Shown here piece after piece: positions 12,270 through 22,598 of a stretch of 64,000 nucleotides of DNA (positions are counted from its first letter, which is position 1; each line of letters begins with the position of its first letter). The stretch covers positions 1-64,000 of the forward strand of contig JAUIRK010000093.1 in assembly GCA_030549495.1 (NCBI GenBank). The letters run 5' to 3'. The DNA comes from Nectonema munidae (taxonomy: Eukaryota; Nematomorpha; Nectonematoida; Nectonematidae). The translations under genes and the position numbers were made by a program. The notes beneath the pieces were generated by a model, which saw only the letters and a program-made list of their open reading frames with translations, did no database searches and had not been told where the DNA came from.

Positions 12270-12486
12270 AATATAGTTTTGGGCAATAATGGGTAATAAT
12301 GTCAAAATTTTGCTGAAAAATTTTTGATTTTGCCTTAACAGTCAACTATCATGAAAATAGTATCAAAAAATGCATCTAGCAATATTAGGAAAATTCACGA
12401 AATTGGATGGGATGTGGTTTAGTCAATTTTGTACCATTCATTTTTAGTAAGGGGGAGCGTTTTGCGCACCAGAACTAATAGGTTAA
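12270..12486 (+). mobile_element. Degenerate right end of the piggyBac family
   Basis: This stretch matches the last 220 bp of element B (about 9935-10157) with many changes. Shared words include CTATCATGAAAATAGTATCA, GATGTGG and GCGTTTTGCGC. It finishes with CCAGAACTAATAGG and TTAA at 12483-12486. It supplies the 3' end for transposase relic 1. The corresponding left end was not found. Confidence 0.65.
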
Positions 12487-13130
12487 GGTTCGGAGAATAT
12501 TTTTTCCTAAAATTTTAAACCTTTAATTTCTATTTAAAATGGCCAAATTTAAATGCACGGCTACCTACCTGTCAATTCTGAAATTTTCAAATAATCCACT
12601 TCACTAAACGAATATATGTGTAAATAGAATATGAAGGTTATATAAGATGATTCTTTTTTTCTGTGTTAATAATGTAGTTTGGTAACATTTCGTTCCTAAA
12701 AATTTTAAAATTTAATTTTAAGCAACAATGCATTTCAGTAATCGATCCACGTAGCCAATTCATATGATATGAATCAGGCTTGTTGGCAATTAGTGAAATG
12801 AGAGGCTGAAAAATTCATTTAGCTTATAATCAATATTGCATAGTATAGTGAGATTGTCGAAAAATCTACTGTCGGATAAATGAGGTCCGACTGTATCACC
12901 AATAAGTTTTCTAATACAACCCTTTGAATAATGTCTTTAGAAGACAAAGACATTTTTAACTTTTGAACACCAAATATAGAATTGGCTTAATTGAAAATTC
13001 TGTACCATAAAAATTTACAAGAAATTATTTTTAGTGTCATGGTAAAAAACCTTCACTTTGTTCACAAATCGTTCAAAAATCAGTACAATATATCTGACCA
13101 CAAACATACCACGATTTTAAAAAAGTTCCA
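12487..13130. other. Spacer with a pogo-like end near 12896
   Basis: AT-rich DNA without a supported gene. On the minus strand, CAGTCGGACCTCATTTATCC begins at 12893 next to a TA, the shape of a pogo/Tigger terminus. Its partner end was not found. Confidence 0.4.
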
Positions 13131-13345
13131 AATAAATCAAAAATGTTAATAAACGTGACCATTGTATTCAGCATACGTGAAAACGGGTGTATATAAATAG
13201 AAAACTTTGTATAATGATTTAATCTAAAAGTTTTTTTTTCAGTTGAGCTGTCATATATCAATCAATTTTTTGACAGATTTGGTTGATTTTTTTTAAAAAT
13301 AAACGTGATCATCGTGTTCAGAACACTTGAAAATAGGTACATAAG
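13130..13345 (-). repeat. Two decayed left-type piggyBac repeat copies
   Basis: Diverged copies of the roughly 150-bp left-type unit, in the same orientation as element A. Words such as CATTGTATTCAGCATACGTG and TTTTTTGACAGATTTGGTTG are recognisable. The open frame 13073-13261 on the minus strand is a by-product. No terminus is preserved nearby. Confidence 0.6.
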
Positions 13346-14535
13346 ATGTATAGCATTTGTTTTCTTGTTGAGCTTGAAGAGTGGTTTACAAACTTTCAAA
13401 AATTTTGGCGTAGAGGTCTTTCTATAATTTTTTAATGGCTCGGATTGGATTAAAAAAATAAATCAACATATAAACAAGGGTACTAAAAAAATTGTCACAA
13501 TTTTTTTTCAAAAATTGTCTGAATAACCCAATCAGTGAATGGGATGAATGGATCTGCTTTTTATAAACCAGTTTGCACAGCATAGGACTATCCACTTTCA
13601 ATCGAAATATCGCTTGAGAAATTTCATGAAAAACATGTTTTGCACCTCTTCAATCATTAATCAAAACAATAAATTGTTAATTAAGAAGTGTTCTGACGTC
13701 CGATTACTAATCGAGGTTATAAACCGATCTGGGATAAATTGATTGTATTTTTCAAATTTTTGTAAGTTATGAAGATAAATAGAAATTTCTTAGCTAAAAT
13801 ATGGTACACGGTGTTTTATGGCCTCACGGACATGCTCGAAAATCGAGTAAAATTTTTCTTGTGTAAAAATGCCACAATTCAAGCTTCATTAAAAAAGCTG
13901 CCAATTTTTTATGACAATTGAGTACCGTGATCTCTTATAACATGTTTTGTAGTCCATCTTGTCAAATATCTCTTACAGTGTTTCTACTGCTAAGAGTTTT
14001 GTAAAACAAAAAATTGTTTACCACGTATTTGTCATATACATATTGTACGTAAATGCAAAGCTGAGCTAAGTTTGAAGCATCCATTGTTTTATCAAGATAA
14101 ATTGCAAATCTAATTCCAAATGCCATCAGGCATCTCTCCTATTAGCCGTTTACCGATATTGTTTCACAGGAAGATATGCTTCAACTTTACAAGTTCATTA
14201 CTTCTTAGCACATTCAATATGATATCTTTGCAGCAAGGTAATATCAACCATTCTCCTATGTTGTGGGACTTTTTGACAACAGATATTTTTTGAAAACTTT
14301 TCAAACAATACTTAATATTTTGCAAAAACATTCCTATATTTTCAAACCTGGATTTGTACAGTTAAGATTGACGTTTAAGTAGACAATAGTTTTGTTTACT
14401 GAACTCGAATGCTTCATTTCTAGTGCCCGTTTAACTTGACGGGCTTTAGAAAAGTGGAGGCTAACACTTCAGAAGACAAAGCACACGTATATTACTCTTC
14501 CCAACCAGACATAAATGCAGTAAAACCAAATGTCA
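13346..14535. other. Intergenic, no feature identified
   Basis: Somewhat less AT-rich than the repeats on either side. Frames such as 13548-13742 (64 aa) show no recognisable motif. I cannot support a gene here. Confidence 0.4.
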
Positions 14536-14543
14536 AATATGAG

Positions 14544-15340
14544 CAGTGGCGTAACTAGGTTTCGAACTCAGGGGGGGGGGGGGGGCACTATTTGCACTCA
14601 ACAAATTTATAGGTCAATTTAATTATATGCAACAGAAATTACGTCTTTACAAACATAAAAATAGATCTTATTTTTTAACACACCCAAATATCGATTTTCC
14701 ACGTTTGTAACTGAATAATAAAAAACATAGAATGATGATATAAACAAAAACGTAAAAAATCATTTATTTAGAAAAAAATTTTGCTCACTTAAAGTTTATA
14801 TTTTCTATCATGAATAGTATCAAAGTTCAAATTTACGTTGCTTCACGTTGGCAAACTTTTCAATGACAACACTGAAATCAATTTTTTCAGCCAGTTCTCT
14901 TTCTATAAAAAGCACAGCGAGCATTCAAACGCTCTTCACTCATGGTACTGCGCATATAATTCTTTATCAACTTTAACCTACTAAAAGTTCGCTCGGCTTG
15001 AGCTCAGCTGACTGGAATGGTAATAAATATTTTGTATAAAGCAAATATATATAGATAAGCTCAATTCGTTGGAAATAAAAGGAACAATTTCAGAAATTGA
15101 TAGACTTATGAAACACACTTCTTTATAGAAATCTTTAAATGATAAGTACTGGTCAAAAATAAACTCACTTTCAACTTTTAATTTTAAAGATAAAACTTCT
15201 TCAACTTTTAGATTTTAAGTTATAATGTTAGTTGTAACAAAATATTCAATGACAAAAAAGAATATTTTCGTCAGTGTTGACATTGAAAATTTGTCAGAAG
15301 TAAGCCTGAGGGCAGCAACCCCCTGCAAGTTACGCCACTG
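14544..15340 (-). mobile_element. Non-autonomous hAT element with perfect TSD
   Basis: The ends are inverted repeats, CAGTGGCGTAACT at 14544 and AGTTACGCCACTG ending 15340. They are flanked by an identical 8-bp target duplication, AATATGAG, at 14536-14543 and 15341-15348. That is the hAT signature. On the minus strand, 14825-15020 encodes the tail of a ZMYM-type hAT transposase: AERTFSRLKLIKNYMRSTMS, then RLNAR and a frameshifted end. This is the dimerisation region with the conserved 'ERxFSxLKLIKN..R..M...RL' pattern. A G-run of about 14 lies at 14571-14584 just inside the left end. At 797 bp it lacks the catalytic part, so it is an internally deleted copy. Confidence 0.88.
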
Positions 15341-15348
15341 AATATGAG

Positions 15349-16100
15349 TCGTCATATTTTATTTTTAAACCACTAAGAAAAATAAACATTTCGATTTATA
15401 AAATCAGATCTGAAAAGCAATAAAAAAGTAAAAATAGTTTAGCTCAATTTAAAGACTAAATTATTTATTCTTTTTAATGCAACTTATTGCCAAAATCGCA
15501 AATGACCCATTATGGGTGAAATTTTTTGCGCAAAACAATCCACTTAGTGACCCCTTCTGGGTCCCCATGAAACTGCTTTGCGATCGAACTAGAGCACCGG
15601 GAACTCTAGTATGTAAACCACTGAGTTCGAAGGTAGTGTGATGCAATCAGAGTTACAAACAAAATAATTTGACAGTGGAGTTATGGTGAGATTGAAAGCT
15701 TAGTGCAAGTATAATATCGGGTAATAATGGTAGTGTGTTCTATTTGACAAAAATTGTTTTATAATAAATTTTGAAAATTATAAAAAAAAAAAAAGTCCGA
15801 CCCCTACCCCCAAAATTTTGAAGATGTGCACCTTTGGGGGTAAAATATGATAACACAAAAGTTAATTTTAAAATTATTAGAACGAGATCTCTAGCAAAAC
15901 AAGATATCTGTTTTCAAAATTATAATACTTTAAATAAAATTAAGAATATTATTTTAATGTAAATATATAAAAAAATACACTAATTTAAAGTTTGATTCAA
16001 ATAAATTTTCTAAGGTGTATATTGCGACATATCGTATTTTAAGATGAATTTTAAAAGTATGTTATAATAAAATATTAATGCCGAGATTTTGTAATAAAAA
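15349..16100. other. Spacer with a SINE-like tRNA-derived piece
   Basis: AT-rich apart from the 15530-15650 segment listed separately. It is the 3' flank of LSM6. A short C-rich block at 15797-15813 and G-rich block at 15835-15842 have no explanation that I can see. Confidence 0.4.
15480..15645 (-). repeat. Possible tRNA-derived SINE, second family
   Basis: The minus strand reads CTCAGTGGTTTACATAC, resembling a pol III A box, then 25 nt later TAGTTCGATCGC, resembling a B box (GGTTCGANTCC). The downstream body contains GGGACCCAGAAGGGGTC. The spacing fits a tRNA-derived promoter but not a foldable tRNA gene. It differs from the more abundant SINE family in this window. Only one copy was seen, so the call is tentative. 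Confidence 0.35.
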
Positions 16101-16106
16101 TTTATT
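16101..16106 (-). terminator. Candidate poly(A) signal of LSM6
   Basis: AATAAA on the minus strand, 30 nt downstream of the LSM6 stop codon. Distance and sequence fit a polyadenylation signal. In such AT-rich DNA the hexamer is also common by chance. Confidence 0.45.
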
Positions 16107-16135
16107 GAAACATTTCTTCAATAATTTTCTCAAAT

Positions 16136-16515
16136 TCATCGATTTTTCTGAACACTAATGTAGAAAACTAAAATATAAAATTATATAAAAAAAATAAATT
16201 TGAGGATTTATTAATATACCGTTATTTCCCCTCAAAAAAGAATCTCCATACTTATTTTTCAATTGGCCGTTACAATATTCCTCTGTTTCTTCTAAGGCTA
16301 TATTCATATAGCCGTCGAGACATGCTAAAATTCCTAAAATATGTTATAAAATTAGTCGAATACTTAAAAACTATAAATGTATAATAGAAATAAATTTTGA
16401 AATAATTTTAAGCGAAAATTAGACCTCTATAATCAGCACCAGTGTTAAGTTTAACAACTACAGGTTTACCAACAATATCCTTTAAAAATTCTGCCGGTGT
16501 TTGGCGTTTACTCAT
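16136..16515 (-). CDS. LSM6: LSM6, U6 snRNA-associated Sm-like protein
   Basis: LSM6 is a subunit of the nuclear Lsm2-8 ring that binds the 3' end of U6 snRNA and of the cytoplasmic Lsm1-7 ring in mRNA decapping and decay. Three exons give a complete 78-aa protein (human LSM6 is 80 aa): 16425-16515, 16220-16333 and 16136-16167. Introns are 91 and 52 nt, both with GT/AG borders and in phase 1. The Sm1 motif is in exons 1-2: KPVVVKLNTGADYRG, then LACLDGYMNIALEETEEY. Sm2 follows as DSFLRGNN, continuing across the last junction to VFYISVQKNR. All match the LSM6 family closely, including the QTP...FL start. The start ATG at 16513-16515 gives the normal N-terminus. The C-terminus ends at NR, two residues shorter than human. 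It is unlikely to be a processed copy because its introns are retained. Confidence 0.97.
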
Positions 16516-18067
16516 TTTATCAATAAATTCAAAAATTATCTACTCCATTTTAAAACTCACATAAATCCAGATTTAAATAAAATATAAAATTAAAATAAAC
16601 TTAGAAAATGGGAGAGAAAAATATTAAATTTTGTATATAAAATATTTTTAAGAAACTTTTTTTGTTTTTAAAGTGCTATAAATTAAATTATATCTAATGT
16701 TTTAATTGTGATAAAAATGAAAATATAAATTACTAAGAGTACTTAATTAAAAGAAATACAAGAGTTTTTACTAATAGTAATATAAATCCTATGCCTTAAC
16801 ACTTTACTGTTAGTTAAATGTGTTGCATTTATGCAACGCTAGACAAAGTGATGTTATATATTTGTACTTGTTTTAATAAAAAAAAAATTGAAAAATGTAT
16901 ATCGAAGTTTTAATTTTATCAAATTTTGTAAACATCCAAAAGGCGTTTTTAATTCCAATTGGTAATAAAAGCTATGGCTTGTTTCTAACTAAAAGTCTTC
17001 AGGTATGTAAGTCGGTTATACATAATCAGCTTTTTGTCACTAGTTTGATGTAAAATGCTTGTGTTTGGATCCTCTATGATAAAAGAAAATTTAAATAATT
17101 TTTGAAGAAAAATGAATTTATTTGCATACACTAAATTAATCAGAGCAAATATAATGTTTTGTTGAGATAATAGACAGCATTGATTATTTTTCACTTATAT
17201 TACAAAAATAATACTTATAGTATAGCATCGTTCACACAAAGACTACTCAAAGCCGCTTTGGTGTCTAACCTTTAATCTCAAATACAAAGGATTTAACATT
17301 TTAAAGATACTCAACAATTATATAATTATGTATTTACTTGCAAGTTAAAAGCATTTATATTTATATATATCAATAGTAATATACATATGTTATGTATATA
17401 ATAGAATATAGAGAGAGAGGCACAGAGATATATTAATTTTGTGTAAATATATCTGTATATTATTAAGCAGATCAACGGAAAGAGAAGATTTTGGCATGGA
17501 CCATGTAAAAGATTGTTCACTACTTCAGATGAAAATCCCTCTGTTAAACTGTTTAGATGCATGAAAACACCGTAACAAAATTAAATTGTATAGCTTCTTT
17601 TCTTCCTATAAAAATTTGAAACAAAATGTTGGATGAAAATCAGTCAGATTTTTTACAACTCCAGTAAATTGGTTCGAAGATTACTCAGATTCTTATTAAA
17701 AATATTTGAAAAATAAAAATTTAAATCAATTTATGTCTATAAATTTTTTAGATATTTGTTTTCCACATTTTAAAATTTTTGATTTGTTTTTAGGTTTTTT
17801 GTATTTTCTTTCTTGTTTAACTACTCCAGCTATATCAAATTTTTATGTTTTTTGTCCGGTGTCATTAAAATAGCCCACGCGCGCAAGTAAAGCAAAAAAT
17901 AAAAACACACGCACTAAGTGGAGTGATGGGATTCAAATTTCGTTTGACACTACTCGGAAAATTTTTTCAAGTTTTCCAACCTAATCAATAGAAAACCCTA
18001 TGTAAATTTATATTTTTTAGGCTTTCCAACTACCCATTTTTATCCAACCCTTATACAATAAAAAATT
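16516..18067. other. Intergenic upstream of LSM6
   Basis: AT-rich. It must contain the LSM6 promoter, but no clear TATA box or initiator can be told from background. A short GA-rich run (AGAGAGAGAG) lies near 17410. Open frames at 16985-17194 and 17326-17562 show no family resemblance. Confidence 0.4.
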
Positions 18068-20110
18068 TCATGTTTTAAATTTTGCCTTCCAATTTTTTAG
18101 CGGTATCCCAATTAAATTTATTATCATCAGGTTTGAGATGTTATGAACTGACAATCGGTTTCTTTTTTCGAACCATATATTGTTCATCATTGAAAAGCCT
18201 AATTCTGCTTCCGATGTACTAACAGCCACGACATCAATATATTTTTAGCCCTTTTTTAGGCTCTCTTGTAAGTCAGGTGCATGTAAAGTTTTCGTCTGAA
18301 TAAATGAGTTTATAATATAATCTCTATATTCATTAAGATCGATTCGATGACAAAAAAATCTTTCGAAATGAATGAGGCTTTCCTCCCCTTCTTTCCATGG
18401 AATAATCACCTCTCGATCTGCCATGAATTTGGATCCAAAAAATGAAAACTCGAGGATTTTGTGGTCAATCTCAGCCGAACAAGATGATGCTTTGATAAAG
18501 TCATTGCTCATCATACGCTTTTCAATGTTTTCAATCACTTTTTGAAAAGATTTTGACGTGAAATTCTGACTATTTTAGAATTTTCAACCCACTCAATCTT
18601 TCAACTCTTCCATAATTTTATCATTTGCTTCCTTTTCGTAAACACCCTTACTTTCAATCATCAAGTTAAAAGCTTTAATCGATATTTTAATGGATTGCTC
18701 TGCATTTTGAATCGTTATATTTCTCGCTTGAAAACGGTTGGACAATATTGAGATTTCTTGAATAATATTAATCATTAATTGCAAATGATAGAGAAAACTT
18801 TTGTTCGATAATCATGATGCAAATTTTTTGAATTTGATGAAGCTCAACCAAATACTCGACATCAGAAAAGGGTCTGCAGTTTTTGCCATACTGTAAGCGG
18901 TATTAAAAACTTTGATTGTTCAGTCTAAAAAGCATACGTTTGAAAAAATTTATAAAGAAAAAGGTAACTACGCCACACAACAATAGTAGTCCTTAAAATA
19001 CAAGCTGTCCACCTGGGACCCAAAACCCTACATATTTTTAAAATTTGCTGCCCTAGCTCCGATGAAATTTTATAGAGCTCATTTTGATTTTTGTTTGACC
19101 GATCAAAAATTTTATAGATCTTATCAATGAATAATTTAAAATGATTAACCTGCTTTACATCATTCACGGAGTCATCCAGTAACAACTGTAACCGGTGAAA
19201 GGCAATGCCAAAGAACAATATTGAGAAAACTTTTTCTGAATCGAATACCTAAGCCTGAATGACGTCCAAGCACGACACTAGCTCCATATGAGCAAAACGC
19301 AACTAAATTTTCTCTCAAATAATCCTCGTTAATACCACCATTTTTTAACTTCATAAAAACGATTAAAAAATGTTTTCTGCACCCTGATCCTCAAGTTCAA
19401 CAAAATCAAAAAATATAACTGGTGAAACTTCAGTATCCTCTACAATCAAAAAATGATGATTATTGATTTGTTGGATATGGTGGAAGCTTCGTCTACTATT
19501 ATGCAAAATTTCCATTTTTTCCAATAATTTTGATGAAAACTTTTTTTTAAGATTTGTTGAAATGTGGTCAACAATCTTTACGGCCGTTTTAAGAGAATGA
19601 AGCCCAAAACCCATTTGTACACCATTTATTTGTTGAAGCTCAACCAAATACTCGACATCAGAAAAAGGTCTGCAGTTTTTGCTATACTATAAGCGGTATT
19701 AAAAACTTTAATTGTTGAGTTTAAAAAAATTTTATTGATTTTATCAAAACTTTCGCTAATTGTGGTCTTCCAGACTTTAGTGCTTTCTTTAACACAAATT
19801 GAATGCGCCTTGGATGACAAATGATCTCGAATTTTTTCCTTAATCTGAGTAGAAGTTTTGTATTTCCAGATGGCTCAACCCTGCATGTGTACCACTCTGA
19901 ATGCGTAATCCAGTGCCAAAGAGATTTACTTTTTCGCTTTTTAAACAACGTAGGCATTCTAGTTTTTTTGTTTTCAATGATGAGAGCAATATATTTAGCT
20001 TTGAATGTTTTGAATTGGCCCTCACTCCAGCAATCTGGTAGAACTGTAATAAATGGATCCGATGTGTTTGAACTTTCTGGAACTTAGTCAAAAATATTTT
20101 CAAAATTTGA
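18068..20110 (-). pseudogene. hAT transposase relic, KIAA1586-like
   Basis: A decayed hAT-superfamily transposase of the group that gave the domesticated vertebrate gene KIAA1586. Minus-strand pieces in order: WKTTISESFDKINK (about 19790), VFNTAYSIAKTADLF (about 19700), VELQQINGVQMGFGLHS (about 19640), VIFFDFVELEDQGAENIF (about 19425), YLRENLVAFCSYGASVVLGR (about 19320) with the Asp of the usual 'SDGASVMLGR' read as Tyr, NIVLWHCL (about 19225), DDSVNDVKQVNHFKLF (about 19175), LGPRWTACILRTT (about 19025), then the dimerisation region TSEAELGFSMMNNIWFEKRN with RLSVHNISNLM (about 18215-18130), ending at a TGA at 18068-18070. Several frameshifts lie between the pieces. A 95-bp internal duplication interrupts it (18838-18932, copy of 19632-19727). 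Confidence 0.85.
18838..18932 (-). repeat. Misplaced duplicate of a hAT transposase segment
   Basis: This segment is nearly identical to 19632-19727 (about 95 bp, roughly 90% by eye), which encodes the 'FNTAYSIAKTAD' region upstream. It sits between the zinc/DDE part and the C-terminal part, where it does not belong in a collinear protein. It is a direct repeat. Confidence 0.8.
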
Positions 20111-20869
20111 TTCTTGCTGAAAAGGTTGAGTTACATATTTCATTCAATCAATTACATCTTTTTTTGAGTTTTTATTCAAGAAATTTATGATACTTTTTTG
20201 TCTTTTCATAATACCTAGCAACTTTTCAATACACTGAGTTTTCGGAAATTTTATGAAGCAAGACGACTCTAAAATGCAAAAATCATTATAAATTAGTTTT
20301 GAAAAGTTTTCATTATACGAATTAAAATGAAAAATGAATTATCGAAATTTTTTCAAAATTTTTTTTGAAATCCTGAAGGCAAAATGAAAATTTTGAATTT
20401 TTTTTTTTGATTTTTTGTTGTTTCGTCAAAATTTTAAAAGTAACTTCAAAAAGGTAAATTTTAAATATGTTTTAGTAATTTTAAAACTAAAGATTTTCAT
20501 ATCAAAAGTGAAAGTATTTGTAAAAATTATGAAAAGAGGTGATTTTTCGCGGTGAAGTTGTACACGTTTAAATTGAAAAACAACAGTTCAAATGATATTC
20601 AGTGTTAGTTTCCTTTAAAAATTTAAAGGTCAACGATTTTTTTCCATTATTTGATTTCGAATATTTTCATGTCTGTGAAACATTCATATTACAAGTGATA
20701 CCAATTTGGTATGTTGTTTTCGAAAGACGATGAAACAGTCTCTTATGTTTATTGTGAAGTGTAATAAGAAGAACTTGATAGAGGAGGCTGGGAAGTTTGC
20801 ATGTGATGTATATGATTTTTTTTCATGATAATATTAGTGAAAGAATATACAGAATCAAAACATACACAT
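20111..20869. other. AT-rich spacer
   Basis: Probably contains the eroded N-terminal end of the hAT relic, but no motif can be assigned. Nothing else was seen. Confidence 0.35.
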
Positions 20870-20872
20870 ATC

Positions 20873-20945
20873 AAAGGTCTGGCAAGACCTCCGGGGAGAC
20901 AACTTGCCAGCCTTATCAGAGGTCTGGCAAAACCTCCGGGGAGAA
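20873..20945 (+). repeat. Short direct duplication, about 25 bp unit
   Basis: The unit GGTCTGGCAAGACCTCCGGG followed by GAGA occurs at about 20877 and again at about 20922 with one change. CTTGCCAG between them pairs with CTGGCAAG. Its GC content stands out against the AT-rich surroundings. Confidence 0.65.
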
Positions 20946-20998
20946 TCATTAGAAAGCTTATCGTTTGCTACATACTCTAGAATAATTTCAAGAAACAA

Positions 20999-21208
20999 CA
21001 AAGAATCGAAAAATGTTCAAATCAAAAAATATTTATTCTTTTTAAATATATCGTTGGCTCCCCTTACTTTTAAAATTGAAAGATAAACCTAGTCTTTAAT
21101 AATTAATTTTTATCAAAATATGCACATACGAAACTAAAAGTAAGGGGAGCCAACGATATATTTAAAAAGAATAAATATTTTTTGATTTGAACATTTTTCG
21201 ATTCTTTG
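20999..21208. repeat. Perfect 74-bp inverted repeat, 62-bp loop
   Basis: The left arm is 20999-21072 and the right arm 21135-21208. I compared them base by base and found no mismatch. The arms begin CAAAGAATCGAAAAATG and end GGCTCCCCTTACTTTTA. The transcript of either strand would fold to a long hairpin. No terminal-repeat signature of a known transposon was identified. Open frames on both strands here are mirror products of the arms. Confidence 0.9.
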
Positions 21209-21392
21209 ATTATTCGACAAATATAATATTTAAAATCGTGCAAATTGCAAAGTATAGGTAATAACTTTTGTAACATCGTATGAGGTAGCAAAATATGAAC
21301 AGAAAGTTTGATATTTTTTGATTTTTTAAAGAATATTTTTCGATTCTTTGATTACAGAATTTTATTTTGATTATTTGATAAAATATATTATA

Positions 21393-21748
21393 TAGGTTGA
21401 AGATGAATTATCGCGGTATACAGGTTGGAGATGAACCAACGTAGTATACAGGTATAATGTATATAGGTAATAACTTATGTAGCATCGTCTCCCCAAATGA
21501 GGTATATCAAATCTTACATCTAGCAGAATGTGAACAGAAAGTTGAACATTGTCTCCCTAGTTATTTGTACATGGAATAGAAACCATCGTAGTATACAGGT
21601 TGAAGATGAATCATCGTAGTATACAGATTAGAGATGAATCATTGTAGTATACAGGTTGGAGATGAATCATTGTAGTATATAGTTTGGAGATGAATCATCA
21701 TAGAATACAGGTTGGTAAAGAATCATCGTAATATACGGGTTGGAGATA
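21393..21748 (+). repeat. 28-bp minisatellite in two blocks
   Basis: The unit is close to GTTGGAGATGAATCATTGTA followed by GTATACAG. About two copies lie at 21393-21452 and about six at 21580-21748. The DNA between the blocks partly repeats 21235-21300 (GGTAATAACTT, ATGAACAGAAAGTT), so a larger duplication also occurred. Confidence 0.75.
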
Positions 21749-22598
21749 ACACGCAAGTTGTCTAACCGCGTTCAACCTTACAGATTATGAGATTGACTAT
21801 ATATAAGAAAGTATGAGTGATCTACAATTTTAAAATATACAATTACATTCATATTATTAGATCTGATAAAAGCCATGAAATTAAATGCATAATATAAATA
21901 TCACTCATACGCCTCCATGTGTGTGTCCCACACAATGCAGCCTGGACTCGCGCCACTGAAATATTATACTTTTCATTTCGCAAAATGTGGCGTGCATAGG
22001 TTATTTGTTTCAAACATTGCAGCAATAAGAGGATTACTTATACTTTTTATTACATAATTATATTCTTTATCTCATTAAATTTGATCCTTTCGGTACTCTT
22101 TGATGATTTGTTAGTCCACAATGCTAATATATCCTTCAACTGCATTGTCTAACTTTACTGTTATATATCCTTCGACTACATGATCTCTTATTCTAAATTG
22201 ATTCACTTCTCTTTTCTCGTTGCACTAAAAATATTGTTATAGTAAGTTCTTATACATTTTATTTTTGATTTCTTTAAATACGCATGCATAATACAGTAAC
22301 CTCTCTCAAATACAACCCCACTACAATATGAGCTCTTCTTATTCAACTTCGGAATGATAATTTTATATATCATTTCACGATTCTTATTTTACACATATTT
22401 GACAAAAATATAGCTTAAACGAAAATTTAAAAATATTTCATTCTTTCTTACAATAATATTCAACCGAAAGGGGTGCGGAATAATTTTTTAGCTTTTTATC
22501 ACATTTGGTCAATTAAAACATATTCTGGGCAGAGGTAATGAAATAGAGAGTAGCGCTCATTTAATAACAATTTACTGATTACGTTATTTTAGTTTAGA
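21749..22598. other. Spacer upstream of piggyBac relic 2
   Basis: No gene seen. CAGTAACCTCTCTCAAATAC at 22293 looks like a pogo-type terminus. A similar sequence occurs near 63257. The 5' terminus of piggyBac relic 2 should be here, but no TTAA-flanked inverted repeat was recognised. Confidence 0.4.

Noticed and set aside
14571-14584. G-runs at 3311, 10116 and 14571 as quadruplex or regulatory sites
   Set aside because: They are uninterrupted homopolymers just inside transposon ends; more likely slippage products.
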